Assembly (NCBI RefSeq): GCF_000972845.2
Contig: NC_040011.1
Coordinates: 27,260,379-27,324,378, forward strand
Origin: Larimichthys crocea
Taxonomy: Eukaryota; Chordata; Actinopteri; Sciaenidae
Direction: 5' to 3'
DNA length: 64,000 nt
Both the position numbers and the translations under genes were made by a program. This document shows, in pieces, positions 43,941 through 56,064 of the stretch. Numbering within the stretch: position 1 is the first letter of the stretch; every line of letters starts with the position of its first letter. The notes below the pieces were generated by a model, which ran no database searches, was not told the origin of the DNA, and saw only the letters and a program-made list of their open reading frames with translations.

Positions 43941-46320
43941 TCTCCCAGAGACTATAAAGAGAAGTTTACATCAATGCCTCTACAATCTACTTCTGTGTCT
44001 GTCTCTTTTTCTGTCACAAAGAATAGGCTAAACAGTAAGATGTTGTTCAGATCCTCAATTTCCCAATTCCAGTCAAGTAATCCACCGTAGCACAGACCCC
44101 CCCCTTTTTAACAGAGCCCCAGAAGAATTCAAGCTCCTCCACAACTCTGAGCAAAGATTTCACAGCCTGCAAAATAACAATAGTAGCAAAGTTTACTCTT
44201 TATTTGAATGGGAAGTGTTTTCATGTTCAAGCCAAGGAATAAAGTGTATAATTTCCCCAATGCCCCATTTTCTTTCAGTGTTTGCTATAAATCACAGTGT
44301 ATGTGCCCTTGGGCTGTGTGGAGAGCATTTACACAGTGTGTCAGACTGAAATCCAGCTCAGCCCATGTCTGTAACCCCATGTTCATTCTGACCCTGCAGA
44401 TATCCTGTAAATCACAAATATTAACTCAGTGTTGCTCCGTCTGCTGTAAACCAGTCTGCAGGCCTTTCTACAGTTTTGATCTGCATAGTCTGTCTCTAAT
44501 CCAGACTGAGGCATCTGTTCCAGAGCAGTATCATCACTCCACAGACATAAACCACAACCTTTATTAATACTATGAAGTGTATGTTGGATAAGATATTTTA
44601 TTCTTTCATACTGATTGACAAATGTTTGGTCTCAGCAATTACTGGTGATGTTGTAAATTAAATAGTGTGCTGCAGCTTGTTGTCAATATTAGTAATTTCC
44701 AGGTCAAATAAAACATCAGAAATGTGTCTGGTTAAGATCCTAATAATCAAAATGTAACCCAAAACGATGCATTACAGAATGTAAAAAAACAAAAAAACAC
44801 TGAGACAAAATGAAGTGCAAGGGGGAAAAAAGCAAAGAGAAACTGCACAAGGTCTACCTATTCTATCCAGATTAGCCGTACTGAAGACAAAATGAGGATG
44901 TTTTTATACCTTCATTGAGCTATTTTCATTTCCTCATCCTGGTGTGCTTTCCAAAATTGAAATTCCACTTTGTCACCATGACCAGTGGGCAAAAACTAAA
45001 CACCAGTTAATTCTCTGCTTGAAATAGCACAGACATGAGTAATCATCTGTCATAATCTTGGCAATGTTTTTCAGTAATGGAATAGATATTATGTTATTTC
45101 TTGCATGATGAGATGTGGTCGGCTTCCTCTTTGATCTTGTGCACTCACCAGGAAGAAGTAGATTAAAAGGTTCATGAAATCAAAATAAATCTTGAATTGG
45201 TTTTTAGGGGGGGCGCTTAAATAAAAAAAAATTAGCTTTATGCAAAACATCAGGGGCATGTGCACACAATGGCAACACCACCAGCTGTCTCATACTGCTA
45301 TATTTCTGATGTCCTCATTTGAAATGCAGCACAAGACAGCTCGTGTGCAGTTTTATTAAGGGATCACGTGTAACCTGAAAATCCACACTTTTAGGTTATG
45401 CTTTTACATGTGCTCAGAGATCACAGTCCATAAAATAATAAGCATGTCTTTGGTCATATTGCTGTGTGGCCAGAGCAAAGATGAGGGCTCCTTTTAGTGC
45501 AAGGCTGAAATCTGGGGGTGGCTATTTGAAGTGAGCACAGAGAGCTTGGTTTGATTGGATAAATCTAGGGCTTCACAGAGGAGCTGCCCCTGGTACAGGA
45601 GGGGGAGAGTAGATATATATTTTTTTTCCTGTGGCATTTTTCCCTATACAAGAAAAAAGATGGGCACTGGAGCTGGGCTGGAACGTGATCATAGGCCAGC
45701 ACCAGACCAGAGAGCTCCCCATTAAGGTTTTGGGTTATAAACAGCATCTGTTTCAAATAGGGCTAAGACTAGAGGAGCACTCGCTCCCTCTTTCCCTCTG
45801 CCTGTACCACAGATCTGGCACAAACTATCAAGTCTCCCTTCTCTCCCCTCGCTTCTCCCATCTCATCTGATTGCGTCTCTATTCTCCCTCCTCTTTAGAG
45901 TTTTATATGCCTCCTGCTCATTATCGCCCTAAAAGAAAAGGATTTATTTAGTGCAAAAAAAAAAAAAAAAGACCTCAGCACAGCATAAGCATGCATAGTA
46001 CTAGTTTGTGTTTCGTGTCATACTGGGCAATGCTGTTTGCAGGATACAGAGTCATAGAAGTGACAACATAAACCACAAAATCACTAGTTTTCTTAACTGG
46101 TTTGCACAACCTCTCCTTATTATCCCTGTAAGCACAAAATAAAAAGGACAACATTATTTCAAGCAGAAATTGAAATGGCATGTAGGGGGGAATTCTGGTT
46201 CTTTTCAAATGATTCGTAAATAGTCTGATTTTACAGCATAAGCAGCTTTTCAATTGTCTTAAACTGAAAACAGTCTGCCAGCTGAGGCTGATTCTTTCTG
46301 CTGAAAGACTCTCAAAGAGG
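43941..46320. other. Non-coding stretch, nothing certain
   Basis: Mixed sequence. A 119-codon plus-strand frame at 44208-44567 and an 80-codon frame at 45631-45870 carry no recognisable motif. A16 run at 45955-45970. A GC-richer segment at 45570-45860 may be regulatory. Confidence 0.4.
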
Positions 46321-46326
46321 CTGTGT

Positions 46327-46341
46327 GCCGCCCTCTGCTGG
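46327..46341 (-). promoter_or_regulatory. CTCF-like motif (minus orientation)
   Basis: On the minus strand it reads CCAGCAGAGGGCGGC, which matches CCASYAGRKGGCRS at every position. One of three good sites within 3.8 kb. Confidence 0.45.
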
Positions 46342-46822
46342 GCAACATATAAAAGTATGTTTGCCACTGCTGTGAGATTTCACTTCATAGTTCTTGCTAC
46401 TGACTGACTCAAATGTAGACATCCCATTTATTTACATAGTTTATATTGGACTGATTTATGTATGTCATTCAGAGCATCATTTACACACAGGTCAACGTAT
46501 CACTCAGTTTCAATGGAAGAACAACATCTTTGTGTCAAGTATGTTGCATCCACCCTGAGACATTGTAAACCTCGAAACAGGCTCAAGTAGCTTCTGCTCA
46601 GAGTAAACAGGAAGCGTGTTATATTTACACCCAAACCCCACTAATCCTTTCTCTGTGGACTGGTATCATTAGGGACTAGCATGAGAGTGCTCTTGGCAAG
46701 TTGCTTCTTCAAATAACAGCTATTAGAGGGCTGCATCTTGTTTTTATCCAACACCAATAGACATCTGACGCTAAGTCTTTGCTCCAGAAAACGTATAAGC
46801 CATTTCAATTATTTGGACATTC

Positions 46823-46839
46823 AAAAAAAAAAAAAAAAA
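46823..46839 (+). repeat. Poly-A run
   Basis: About 17 A. It may be slippage or an old retroposon tail; no retroposon body was recognised upstream. Confidence 0.8.
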
Positions 46840-47044
46840 GGAGAGACACTTCATTTGAATCCGGTGTGCTTTTGTTGGTAAGTGATAAGGTGGCTGATTT
46901 TCGAGTTGAAAGACTGGAGAGAGGGTGGAAGTAGGTCTTTGTTCCCAGCTTGCAGAGTGTGTGTGCAGAGCTCTAAGCTGCACCTATTTGAACACTAAGT
47001 TTATAGCTGCTTGAGGTCCCTGGAGTGAAGAGAAGAGGAGGAGG

Positions 47045-47048
<4 letters not shown>

Positions 47049-47091
<43 letters not shown>
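47049..47091. repeat. (AG)n microsatellite
   Basis: A 43-bp perfect purine AG run. The minus-strand frame through it is a repeat artefact. Confidence 0.95.
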
Positions 47092-47095
<4 letters not shown>

Positions 47096-47399
47096 AAGAG
47101 TTTTGAGAGAAAAAAAAAATCACTGCTTTGTCTGCTCAGAAATGACATGACACAAAGCTGCTGCTTTGTCCCCTTGCCTTTTACGGTGTGACAGCTGAGC
47201 TGTGATAAGAAATTCGTATGGGGGAGTACGTATGTACAATCAGACACTCTCTTTCTGACACCCATGTCAAAATAAGCCCTTGCAAAATACACTTTTTACC
47301 CCCTCAGTTTCCTTTAAATCAGCCAAAGAATAGAAAAATGAAGGCATGTCAAGCGGGGCCTCCATGATTTAAAGGACTTTCTGAGGCGACATTTCTACT

Positions 47400-47640
47400 A
47401 GAGTGTAATAGATTGGCTATGATGCTTGGCAGGAAAGGTTGGGTGAGGACTGGCTTACACTATCACCGGACACTGTCTGGGATGAGACTGGCCAACAGAT
47501 GGTCACCTGGATTAATAAAGTCAATTAATTCATCCCATTATGTAATTAAGGATGGAGTCTGATGAGCAGAAAGGGCCAGGCTTGGCTTCCTAAGATGTTA
47601 AGCATCTGATTTATCTCCTAAAAAAAGTAAAGCGGCACCA
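47400..47640. promoter_or_regulatory. Candidate conserved non-coding element
   Basis: Block with GATTAATAAAGTCAATTAATT near 47511 (several homeodomain cores in about 20 bp), CATTATGTAATTAAGGATGG near 47536 and GGCCAACAGATGGTCACC near 47488. Non-repetitive, no open frame. Confidence 0.35.
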
Positions 47641-47949
47641 GTTATCTATCAAACAGCACCCCAGAGTGGAAAACAATTGTTCAAAACATTTTTTCAAAAT
47701 AAGAAGTGCAAACTTTATTTTTTGTATCATATTTTTGTGTCATCTGGCCAAAGATGGAACGTCCTAATGAGTCCAGTTTTGTCAAAAATATACAACAAAA
47801 GTCACTTCAGTCAGACATTTACAGATGCTGTTTTAAATAGTTTTGCTGATAATAAATTAAAACAAACAAAAAAACCTTTTTTCAAATGTTTAGAACCAAG
47901 TAGGATTAATCATAATCACGCCTGCATCTTTGCAGTGACCCAAATTGAT

Positions 47950-47964
47950 CCACTAGAGGGCGCT
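47950..47964 (+). promoter_or_regulatory. CTCF-like motif (plus orientation)
   Basis: CCACTAGAGGGCGCT matches the vertebrate CTCF core consensus in full. It is the best CTCF-like sequence I found in the window. Confidence 0.5.
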
Positions 47965-48024
47965 CCAGTCCAGCTCCTATTCAACTCTCTGATCTGCTGC
48001 CCTGCAAACGTTGACTTGATGTGA

Positions 48025-49440
48025 GGTGCAGAGTGGATCTGAGGTATAAAAATGAATGAATAAATAAATAAAAAAACAGTGTTTGAGGGCACAGCTGATG
48101 AAATGTTGGGTCACAGTGGGAACGTTGTGACATGAAAGTGTTGATGTCTTAATGATCACGTCCTGCCTTCCTTTCCCGAGATCTGTCAGCACATCCATCA
48201 CATCTGGATTCAGACAGAATTTAGTAATCTTCATTATGTGGTTTCCTGTTTATTGCAATTGCTTTTTCAAGTGTGCGAAAGTCTGTCTGTGTGTTTCCTT
48301 TTGCACTCTTGTATAATAAATGCTGTATTTACTCACCTGGAAAGGATTTATGGTGAGTATCAGTGTTGAAATACTAGTGTAATAGTATAATACAATAGTG
48401 TGAATGAGTCCCTGTCAGGATCAATACATTTTATCTTAAGCTGTCACCACTTAACTCATGTTTCAATTATAAACCTTACTTGTACTCTGATGAGAGCTCC
48501 CTAACAACATGTGTTCTGAAATGCAAGATGAAAGCAGAAGAAGAAGACAGCGTTCATGGAGAGAATAAAAGCCTATCAGCTGTAGCTTTATGTCGCTTAT
48601 AACTATTTCAAACAGAACCATTTTTTTTATAAGCATAAACATGTGCTGTACCAAGCAGTATGTGTTCTTGGTTTAGAAACTAATTTATTTGAACAAAAGT
48701 GACACTGTGTTAATTTGACTAAAAAGGCAGAGATTCGGAATAGCAGGAAACCTCTAAACAGAGACTTTGGCGAGACATTTCGCAGTGGGGAGCAGGGTCA
48801 GTAGGGGGTATGTCCGGCTGAAGACCTCCTGTGAGCTTGGGGGGACACGCACACACACACTCAGAGACATGCACAGATACAAGCATTTTGTAATCTTAGC
48901 TACTCCTATTAATTACTACTGTGTAATCTCCCAAGGTTTTCACACATATCATGAGCTGGCCCTGTGCTCATTTAATTTAATGTAGGTTAGTAAGAGAGGA
49001 TAAGAGGCAGGACAGCTAAGCTGATCTCTCTTGCCCGCCCTTCTTCTTCAGCATCCCATTGAAAACCCAGCCCAGCCAGAAAAGATGATGCTGTCTAAGA
49101 CCTGACTAATCTTGGCGCAAACTCTTAGTCTAGTCTGCTTTCAAACTCTTAAATGTCTAAGAGCATTCCTTTGTTTTTGTACTAAAAGACGGACATTTGT
49201 GACCTGGTAGATTAGACTGCTTGTTTATGTGTCAATGGAGCCTCGAGGTCTGAGTGATGGAAGGAAGTAGCCTGGACATCTCAGTGTGGCCAGTAGGGTG
49301 TGTCTCACTGCCCTTTGGTGGACTGCATTTGCTACATCAAAGAGTCTTACTTTCTTTATGCTTATCCCAGAGCAAAGCTATCCAGTATGAAGTTTAGTTC
49401 TCACTGGGGAGCATGGGGAAATGAGGTTAGCACCGCACAC
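48025..49440. other. Non-coding stretch, nothing certain
   Basis: Mixed unique sequence with a weak minus-strand CTCF-like site at 49308-49321 (one mismatch). No exon or transposon recognised. Confidence 0.45.
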
Positions 49441-49450
49441 TTTAGAGGTT

Positions 49451-49607
49451 AGAAGGGGTGGAAGAGAGGAGAGGAGAGTGAGAGGAGAGTGAGAGGAGAG
49501 GAGAGGAGAGTGAGAGGAGGGTGAGAGGAGGGGAGAGGAGAGGAGAGGAGAGGAGAATGAGAGGAGAGGAGAGGAGAGGAGAGGAGAGGAGAGGAGAGTG
49601 AGAGGAA
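49451..49607. repeat. Purine minisatellite, GGAGA-type units
   Basis: About 157 bp of almost pure purine on the plus strand is built from tandem GAGAG/GGAGA pentamers, punctuated by GTGAGAGGA variants. The few T bases mark unit boundaries. The minus-strand serine/leucine/proline frames over it are artefacts. Homopurine symmetry makes triplex (H-DNA) formation plausible. Confidence 0.95.
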
Positions 49608-49644
49608 TTGTCATGAGGCGACACCAAATTTACACATTATATTT

Positions 49645-50100
49645 TTAGCTCACAAAGTTCAAAGCCAAAGTCTGTGAGGTGCTGTAATTAAACATTTCAA
49701 ACTTCACTTGGCACTTAACATTCCTCAAATAGAAACTTAACTGCAGCATGAAAGATTTTGCCCAACTGAAATGGAACAGTTGAAAGACAAACCTGTCTCG
49801 CTGTTTGTTTGATCCTAGTGAGTTGTGACAGCTGTGTGGTGTGAGTAGAGTAGAGTGTCTTTCAGATGCCAACACGGCAATGATCCCATGTCTTTCTCTG
49901 CAATTACAGTTTGCACCAGGTAAGATAAGACACCTCACATTTCATCTTACATTTAACAGCTTATATGTGGCCTCTTTCCCACATCTGTACATTAAAAGTG
50001 AAGCATGTTGTTTTTGCTTTTTCTTTAAATTCACAGATGTCAAACATCTCCTTTTATTAACTCTGTAAACGACGTTTCACCGTGAAACAGTTCCTTGTTT
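49645..50100. other. Unique non-coding stretch
   Basis: Mixed sequence between the minisatellite and the 50.1-kb CTCF-like site. Open frames on both strands are unsupported. Confidence 0.4.
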
Positions 50101-50104
50101 TTGT

Positions 50105-50118
50105 CAGCAGGTGGCAGC
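50105..50118 (+). promoter_or_regulatory. CTCF-like motif (plus orientation)
   Basis: CAGCAGGTGGCAGC, preceded by T, matches the CTCF core with a single deviation in the first base of the consensus. Same orientation as the site at 47950. Confidence 0.4.
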
Positions 50119-50119
50119 A

Positions 50120-50539
50120 TTGCACATGGAATGCAATGCACAGAAAGAAAGACAAATTCAGTAACATGTCACAGGGGCCATAATTAATTCCTTCTTTCTC
50201 CTTGATGTATTTATATCCACTGTATTTTTGTTGTCATAGATGACAAATGGCACAAGTTCTTCTGTGGCAGACAGATCATTTTTAATGCTCACGAAACAAT
50301 GACAGAATGCAAGTGAACATGTTTTGACGTGAGTCTCATGGGAGTGTTACAGCAGCAGCACCTCTGTTCCCGTATCATCTCACTGCACTAATATAATTCT
50401 GAGCGATGACTACGAATAGACAAGCTGAAACATTCATTTAAAATATAATATATAAATATATAAATGTAAAACATTTTAAAACAGAAGTGTAGATGCGTTT
50501 GAGGTCCCCTGCTGCACTGTAAACAAACAAAATTGTTGT
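50120..50539. other. AT-rich stretch, nothing recognised
   Basis: AT-rich run with ATATAATATATAAATATAT near 50441. No exon. Confidence 0.45.
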
Positions 50540-50830
50540 TGGCGTATATATTAGTCAGTTGTTCTGTCTCTTATCTTCCCACTTAAACCGGATACTGGTT
50601 GAGGTTTGAACCTTCAGCATGTGACCCTAAAGCCATGAAGTCCTAAAGAGCCCTTACACGCTCTTGTGTCTTATTGCACAGGGCTGGTTATTGACACTTC
50701 TGTGTGAAATGGATCATCCTGATAGGCTGTAACTCTGCAGGGAACATTTCCACTGACCTCTGGAGCCACTTTGTGAAAGCACTAATACAGGCTGTGGCTG
50801 GCTGTCTATGGACGCCTAATGCACCAAAAA
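50540..50830. promoter_or_regulatory. Candidate conserved non-coding element
   Basis: Even-composition, non-repetitive block containing GGTTATTGACACTTCTGTG near 50685 and GGAACATTTCCACTGACC near 50741. Inference only. Confidence 0.25.
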
Positions 50831-51529
50831 GGAAACAGGGCCCAAGCAAAATCAGGAAGTCGGTGCAAAAATGAGATGATGTGATGTTGCTGAGAAGGAG
50901 TAGGAGGACTGGTGCACTGAGTCAGTGGAGGAAGTATGAAGCTGTTAAGGGAAACATGACCTCAGGGCATTTTCCCACTGCAAAGACCTGTGTAAACTGA
51001 GATTAGCTGGACCACAGGGGGCATTAACACTGGAGTCTCTGGCGTCGGTAGTTGATTGAACTGGGGGTAAGCCCAGAGAATATAATGAAATAAGACAAGG
51101 TGAGTGTGTGAACAGTCAGGTATAGTACAATTTAACAGACACGTCTCATCTAGATAGAAAACCTCAAAGTGGCTTGCTGTTTCCTCTGGGTTCATGTTTA
51201 ATATGAATAAAATGAGTCAGTAGGCTTGTTTCACCTTTATTTTCTTCGATTCTTGCTCTTACAAAGGTAACAGCAACTACTGTAATCACGTCGTCTAATA
51301 TATATATTACCACAGGTAACTGGTGTCTTCTGATGGATGTCTTGAGCTACTTTAGAGATCATAACTATTTTCTTTTGAGTTAAGAACAACATAAGAGTGA
51401 GTTGTGTGTGCATGTGTGAATCCACAGTCATGTGCACATATAGTATGCCCAAGCACACATGGCTTGTGCAGGCTATACTGTATGACCAGTATGGATTCAG
51501 TCCAGTCCTGTCCATACTACCATCTAAGG
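50831..51529. other. Non-coding stretch, nothing recognised
   Basis: Unique mixed sequence. Minus-strand frames of 77 and 92 codons have no motif or splice context. Confidence 0.4.
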
Positions 51530-51865
51530 TTAATTACATGCAACAAGGGTTTTAGCATCTCTTGCATGTAAACTGTATAGTATACGAGGTGTCACTATTA
51601 ATTTTGCCCTGGGGGAAGATGAAAAATACTGTAGCATCAAATGCATTGCCCCCCTCCAGTCACCCGCCCACCCACTGCAGCCAGTCAGAGGACTGTATTG
51701 CACTACTTTAAAAAAGACGTTTTCCCACACAATCTTTTTAAGACTCTTCTTCAAACTACTATCTTCTCTGACAAAATCATTCACACTGTTCAATAAAGTA
51801 AGACAGCGCTGTTTCACTCCCGCTGTTCTTCTTTCACGTTGACAGCACAAGTTGTTTTGACCCAT
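51530..51865 (-). other. Unexplained 111-codon open frame
   Basis: The minus-strand frame is open through non-repetitive sequence. Its middle part is basic and helical-looking (KSLKKIVWENVFFKVVQY). No domain recognised. It might be a decayed transposon fragment or chance. Confidence 0.12.
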
Positions 51866-51939
51866 TGCCCTAGCCTTGGCCCACTTTCTTTTCTTCCTGA
51901 TCTGTTATGCATCCACATCCGCTGTTAAACTGAGATTGT

Positions 51940-52200
51940 TATGAGCGTTTGATCAGTACATGGCATGATATATGCTTTATGATTATATTATATGTGACAG
52001 TTAACCTGAACTTGAACTTCTACTTCTACTTAAATGACCAACCTCATTTGGGAGGTGTAGACTTCTTTCGAGAGCTCGCAGAGGCTTTCAGATTTATAAA
52101 AGAGATCTATATCTGCAGCCTGACATCCAACGCTGTCAGCCTCCACAGACCCGGCATGCTGTGATTACATAACCCGAATCTGAATATGGGAGAGAAGACA
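51940..52200. promoter_or_regulatory. Candidate conserved non-coding element
   Basis: Non-repetitive block with GAGAGCTCGCAGAGGC near 52070 and GATTACATAACCC near 52162. Inference only. Confidence 0.2.
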
Positions 52201-52363
52201 GGAAGGAACAGACATACTGTACTGATGATAATTATCTAGCACTCCATCCCAGAACTGTTACAGCCTCTGATAATACTGGTTGTACAATAGATCAGAGACA
52301 CAAACTCCAAATTCAGATATCTTTAGATTCGTTGAAAGGTGAAAAGAGCCTGCTTTTGAGGGT

Positions 52364-52379
52364 AAAAAAAAAAAAAAAA
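52364..52379 (+). repeat. Poly-A run
   Basis: Sixteen consecutive A. No retroposon body recognised upstream. Confidence 0.85.
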
Positions 52380-52399
52380 CTCTCACTGTCTCTGCTAGT

Positions 52400-52720
52400 T
52401 TAAAGTGGCACATCTGCAGCATTTGTAATGACTTATTTAATAATGACTAATCTAATGATAATCATTCTGTAATCTGACTGCACTATCAGTTCATAATTAA
52501 TGTGTAGTTAATAAAACAATGGGTAGATGATTTAAATAAGAATACAGAGATAAGTTCTCATTTGTGTGAAACTCGCAATAGGCCTTAGGGTCAATTAAAA
52601 TTCACACCGTCGTACTTTAATAATGCAAAGGCAAATTTGAAATGTGACCTTGACATCTCAGGAATGCATATCTTGATGAATTACACGTCTGTCAAGCTAT
52701 GTATATATATTTTTTTAAAA
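52400..52720. promoter_or_regulatory. Strong candidate conserved element with ERR/NR5A site
   Basis: AT-rich non-repetitive block dense in TAAT/ATTA cores. At 52645-52653 lies TGACCTTGA, the exact reverse complement of TCAAGGTCA, the extended monomer site of estrogen-related and NR5A receptors. No open frame. Confidence 0.35.
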
Positions 52721-52865
52721 CTCCCAAAAAGGAGGGACTCTATTGATTTCCTGGCCTGTGTTTTCTCATTTCTTTCAGGAGCAGTGGTGCATTTTTGTTT
52801 ACTCTCTATTGATTGATGACAATAACTTTCCCATCTAGCTTAGCCATCTGCCATCCGGCTGAAGT

Positions 52866-52895
52866 AAAAAAAAAAAAAAAAGAAAAAAAAAAAAA
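52866..52895 (+). repeat. Poly-A run with one G interruption
   Basis: A16-G-A13. It could be two fused slippage tracts. Confidence 0.9.
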
Positions 52896-55800
52896 GGAGC
52901 TTGTGATGCTGTCGTGAGAGAGAATTTTTATTTTCTTTTTGTAAAAATGCAAAATGTTTATACCGTGTGAACAGATATGAATACAAGCTACTTAAACATA
53001 GTTCTTACCATGCTCCACAGCAAAAAGAAGATAAACTTCATGCCATTAGATTTTTACACAAGAGTTTATGACACATTTGCCCCTTCAGGAGTCATGCTTG
53101 TAGGCCTAACTGAGTCCGATTATGATGTTTTGTCCTCATGGGAGCGTTGAGGTTGAGGTTAAGTGCTGTCAGAGGTTAGGTTAGGGTTAAGGCCTTGGGT
53201 GACATGACTGGGCTTGTAAATCACATGAAGGAAGCGATGAGACAGAAAGAAAGTGAATACCAATCTGTGAGGAAGGAAGTCAAGCATTTTATGCTCCCTC
53301 TGTTAAGTGTAAAACTCTGTGACCAAAGGCTTAGCGGTGCTACGACAGCTCAGTGGACCCAGATGGAGGGAGAGAAGAGAACGACTGCCCTCTGAAGTGT
53401 CACTGAAGAGCAGACAACACTGACATGGAGCCATGGTATGTCCCCTGTGGAACTGAGAAGGCCTTTAAGTCAGCTACAGTGCTGTTAATCTCCATCCATA
53501 AAGCTGCAGTGATGGTAAGATACTTGAACAGAGGTGAAGTGTGTGGTTAAAGCTCAGCTATCACACTTGATAGTAATCGGCACATAGAATACAGATGCAA
53601 TGATTATTGAAATGCAGGTGTAAATTAGAAATAAAATAAAAAAAGGTTTGATGGTTATACATGGTGACTGTTACTGATGCTATGTGTAAAACAACTCTAG
53701 TGATGTCTACACCGTTCTTCCTTTTTATCCAGTGAACTAAAAAATGCCTTCCATATTTAGTTGTTAAATTTTGTATGTGTGCGCATGCACTTACACATGT
53801 TTGTGGGAGTATTTGTAGTTGCCTCTCTGTCGACATGGTCAACCGTAACCATTGGCAACCTTATTCTAAATAAAACTGCTTCCGTGTACTGCGCTTTTAC
53901 ACTGGGACTAGTTTATGCTATTCAGTCACAACATATTACATATTGTATATTTATTACTTTTGTTAGTAAGAAAAGTCTAACTATTTCTTAACAACTAGTA
54001 ACCATCATTCCTTCCAAGATGTAAAAAACAAACAGGCATTTCTATCTGTAACAAAAAAAAATGTCTTGCAACAGAAGCATCAAACCATCCACCAGAGAGA
54101 GACACACAATTCAAATCCACAATTTGCCACAGAACATTACACCTGTTATTAGAGATTCAGCACCCTGCGGTAGAGGAGAACAAAAGGTTTTATATCATCC
54201 ACATGATGTCATCTTATTCTGTCACATGGGCTGGTTTGAACAGTGTGACTAATCCATAAAGGGTTAAAGGTAAGACTTTCAAAATTAAATTCTCTTGCCA
54301 CAGCTCTCCAAATAGTATCTTTGTGTCTGTCTGGCTCCTTTATTGTCAGAAGATTTTCTGTCTGACCACGCCCAAGCCTCAGTTTCCCCCTCCATCTTCT
54401 CTGCTGCCTCATCCTCCCAAAGGATCAGCCTCCTTCTCAGTGTCTCCCACGGTGGCTCCTCAGCTCCGGTGAATGTTGTCCTCGGTGACATGAATTAATG
54501 ATAACAGCAGAGGCTTCACAGACCAGGCACATCCATTACATAACCCAGACAGGTCTGCTGCAGATCCCGAGGTTTTTGACACACAGTACCGTACTGCACC
54601 TTCCACAGCTGACCCTTTTTACCCTCTTTTCTCATCCCCCCTGTCTTTGCTGCTGCTCACAACATATGGAACAGTGGGTATGCAGCCATATGGCAAGTGT
54701 CACAACTGTTTACTCATAACCTGTGCGGTGGAAGTTATATTTTTGAACATAAATCTTGGCTAGTAGAGCACTGCAGTATAGAAAAAAAGGTTTTGAGAGG
54801 ACAAGCAAACCTGATTTAATGGTGGATGTTTTCCAACACTAACTTTCCCTGAAAGTAAAAAGGAAAGCTTCCACAATTTGTCACAAAGACAGCGATATAG
54901 TATTCAGCAGTTACAGAGAGAATTTTGCTACCAATTAGAGGAGTGGCAATCTGCAGCTCATCTCTCTAGTGCCATTAGGCAGCAGAAGGCTGTTGTGTGT
55001 GATCATTAATAGAAATTCATCTGCCTCTACACCCCAGAGAGGCCTGTATGTCATGGGTCCCCTCTGCACCTGGATGCACCTCATTACATATTTTCTGCAA
55101 AGCCACACAGTAGAGATGGTGACTAGACACTTTTGTTAGAAAGCCCTTTAACAGACTGAGCAATCTGGCAAATTCCTGATAATATGCATCCTTAGATGTG
55201 TTTTCAGAGGTGTTCACCAATGAAAGAGACATCATTTTCTAAATAAAATGCATAAGTCTTCGGGATTTTGCTCACCCTCAATAATAAAATTCTTATTTTA
55301 ACTTCTCACAGTGTACATAATAAGATGCCTAACAATGATGAACTAAGAATCCCCTCTTGGAAGAAATACTTTTTTCTGAAGTGCTGAGTATTACTCATGC
55401 CTTTGCTGAGGTGTTTGGTCTAAGAGTTCAAATTAAGCTTTGTTTCAAAGCTGTTCTGCACAACAACTTCATGAAATATTGAGTAAATCCTTGCAGAATA
55501 ACCTGCTGCCTGTCTTGCCATGTCTGCTGTTTTGCCACACTCTTTCTTTGTACCTCATGTTGAGGCACTGATATGGAACAAAATCAGTGCCCTCCTATAT
55601 AGTACATAACAAAATGTACCGTAGAGTGGATGTAGCAATACACTTGCATATGCATATGTTTAATGAACAGATTAGTAATTGGTTGCCCGAGACGATCCTT
55701 CAGTCCTGTCTACTAAGAGAAGAACAGACACACACTTTATTTTCCTTTAGTATTTAAACCTCTTATCTCATGTACTATATGTATATGTATTACATGAGAG

Positions 55801-56020
55801 TGAACACTGAACTCAAACATCCTAAATTGTACAGAGTAGAATACCACAAATAAAACAGCAGGCCATGTTGACGCTACACTGCTGTATTGTCTCAAAAATG
55901 CCTCTGTCTGGTGTCTTTCTTTCTTTCTTTGCAAAAATTACAATTCATTACTGACTCCCTTCTCTCTCCTCATGTCTCGCTTCTGTCGTCTTGATATAGT
56001 CTTATGAGTTTTCCCTCTAG
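52896..56020. other. Long unremarkable non-coding stretch
   Basis: No exon pair or transposon recognised. Two short protein-like frames are worth noting: a plus-strand 64-codon frame starting at ATG 53204 and a minus-strand 68-codon frame at 54285-54491 rich in E, R and W. Neither has supporting context. Two TTAGG-type telomere-like units at 53171-53190 are too few to be an interstitial telomere block. Confidence 0.45.
54285..54491 (-). other. Protein-like 68-codon small frame
   Basis: Starts at an ATG with MSPRTTFTGAEEPPWETLRR, followed by an acidic/tryptophan-rich segment and a basic tail. Composition is not repeat-driven. No splice context or known family, so coding status is undecided. 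Confidence 0.12.
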
Positions 56021-56060
56021 CTTCCCCCCCCCCCCTCTCTCTTTCTCTCTCTCTTTCCCC
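56021..56060. repeat. Poly-C then (CT)n pyrimidine tract
   Basis: Twelve C at 56024-56035 followed by CT units: an unbroken pyrimidine run of about 40 bp. Confidence 0.9.
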
Positions 56061-56064
56061 AAGC

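Noticed and set aside
49378..49627. Serine/leucine/proline-rich minus-strand frames
   Set aside because: Direct translation of the purine minisatellite.
53171..53190. Telomere-like TTAGG/TTAGGG units
   Set aside because: Only about three units; too short for an interstitial telomeric repeat.
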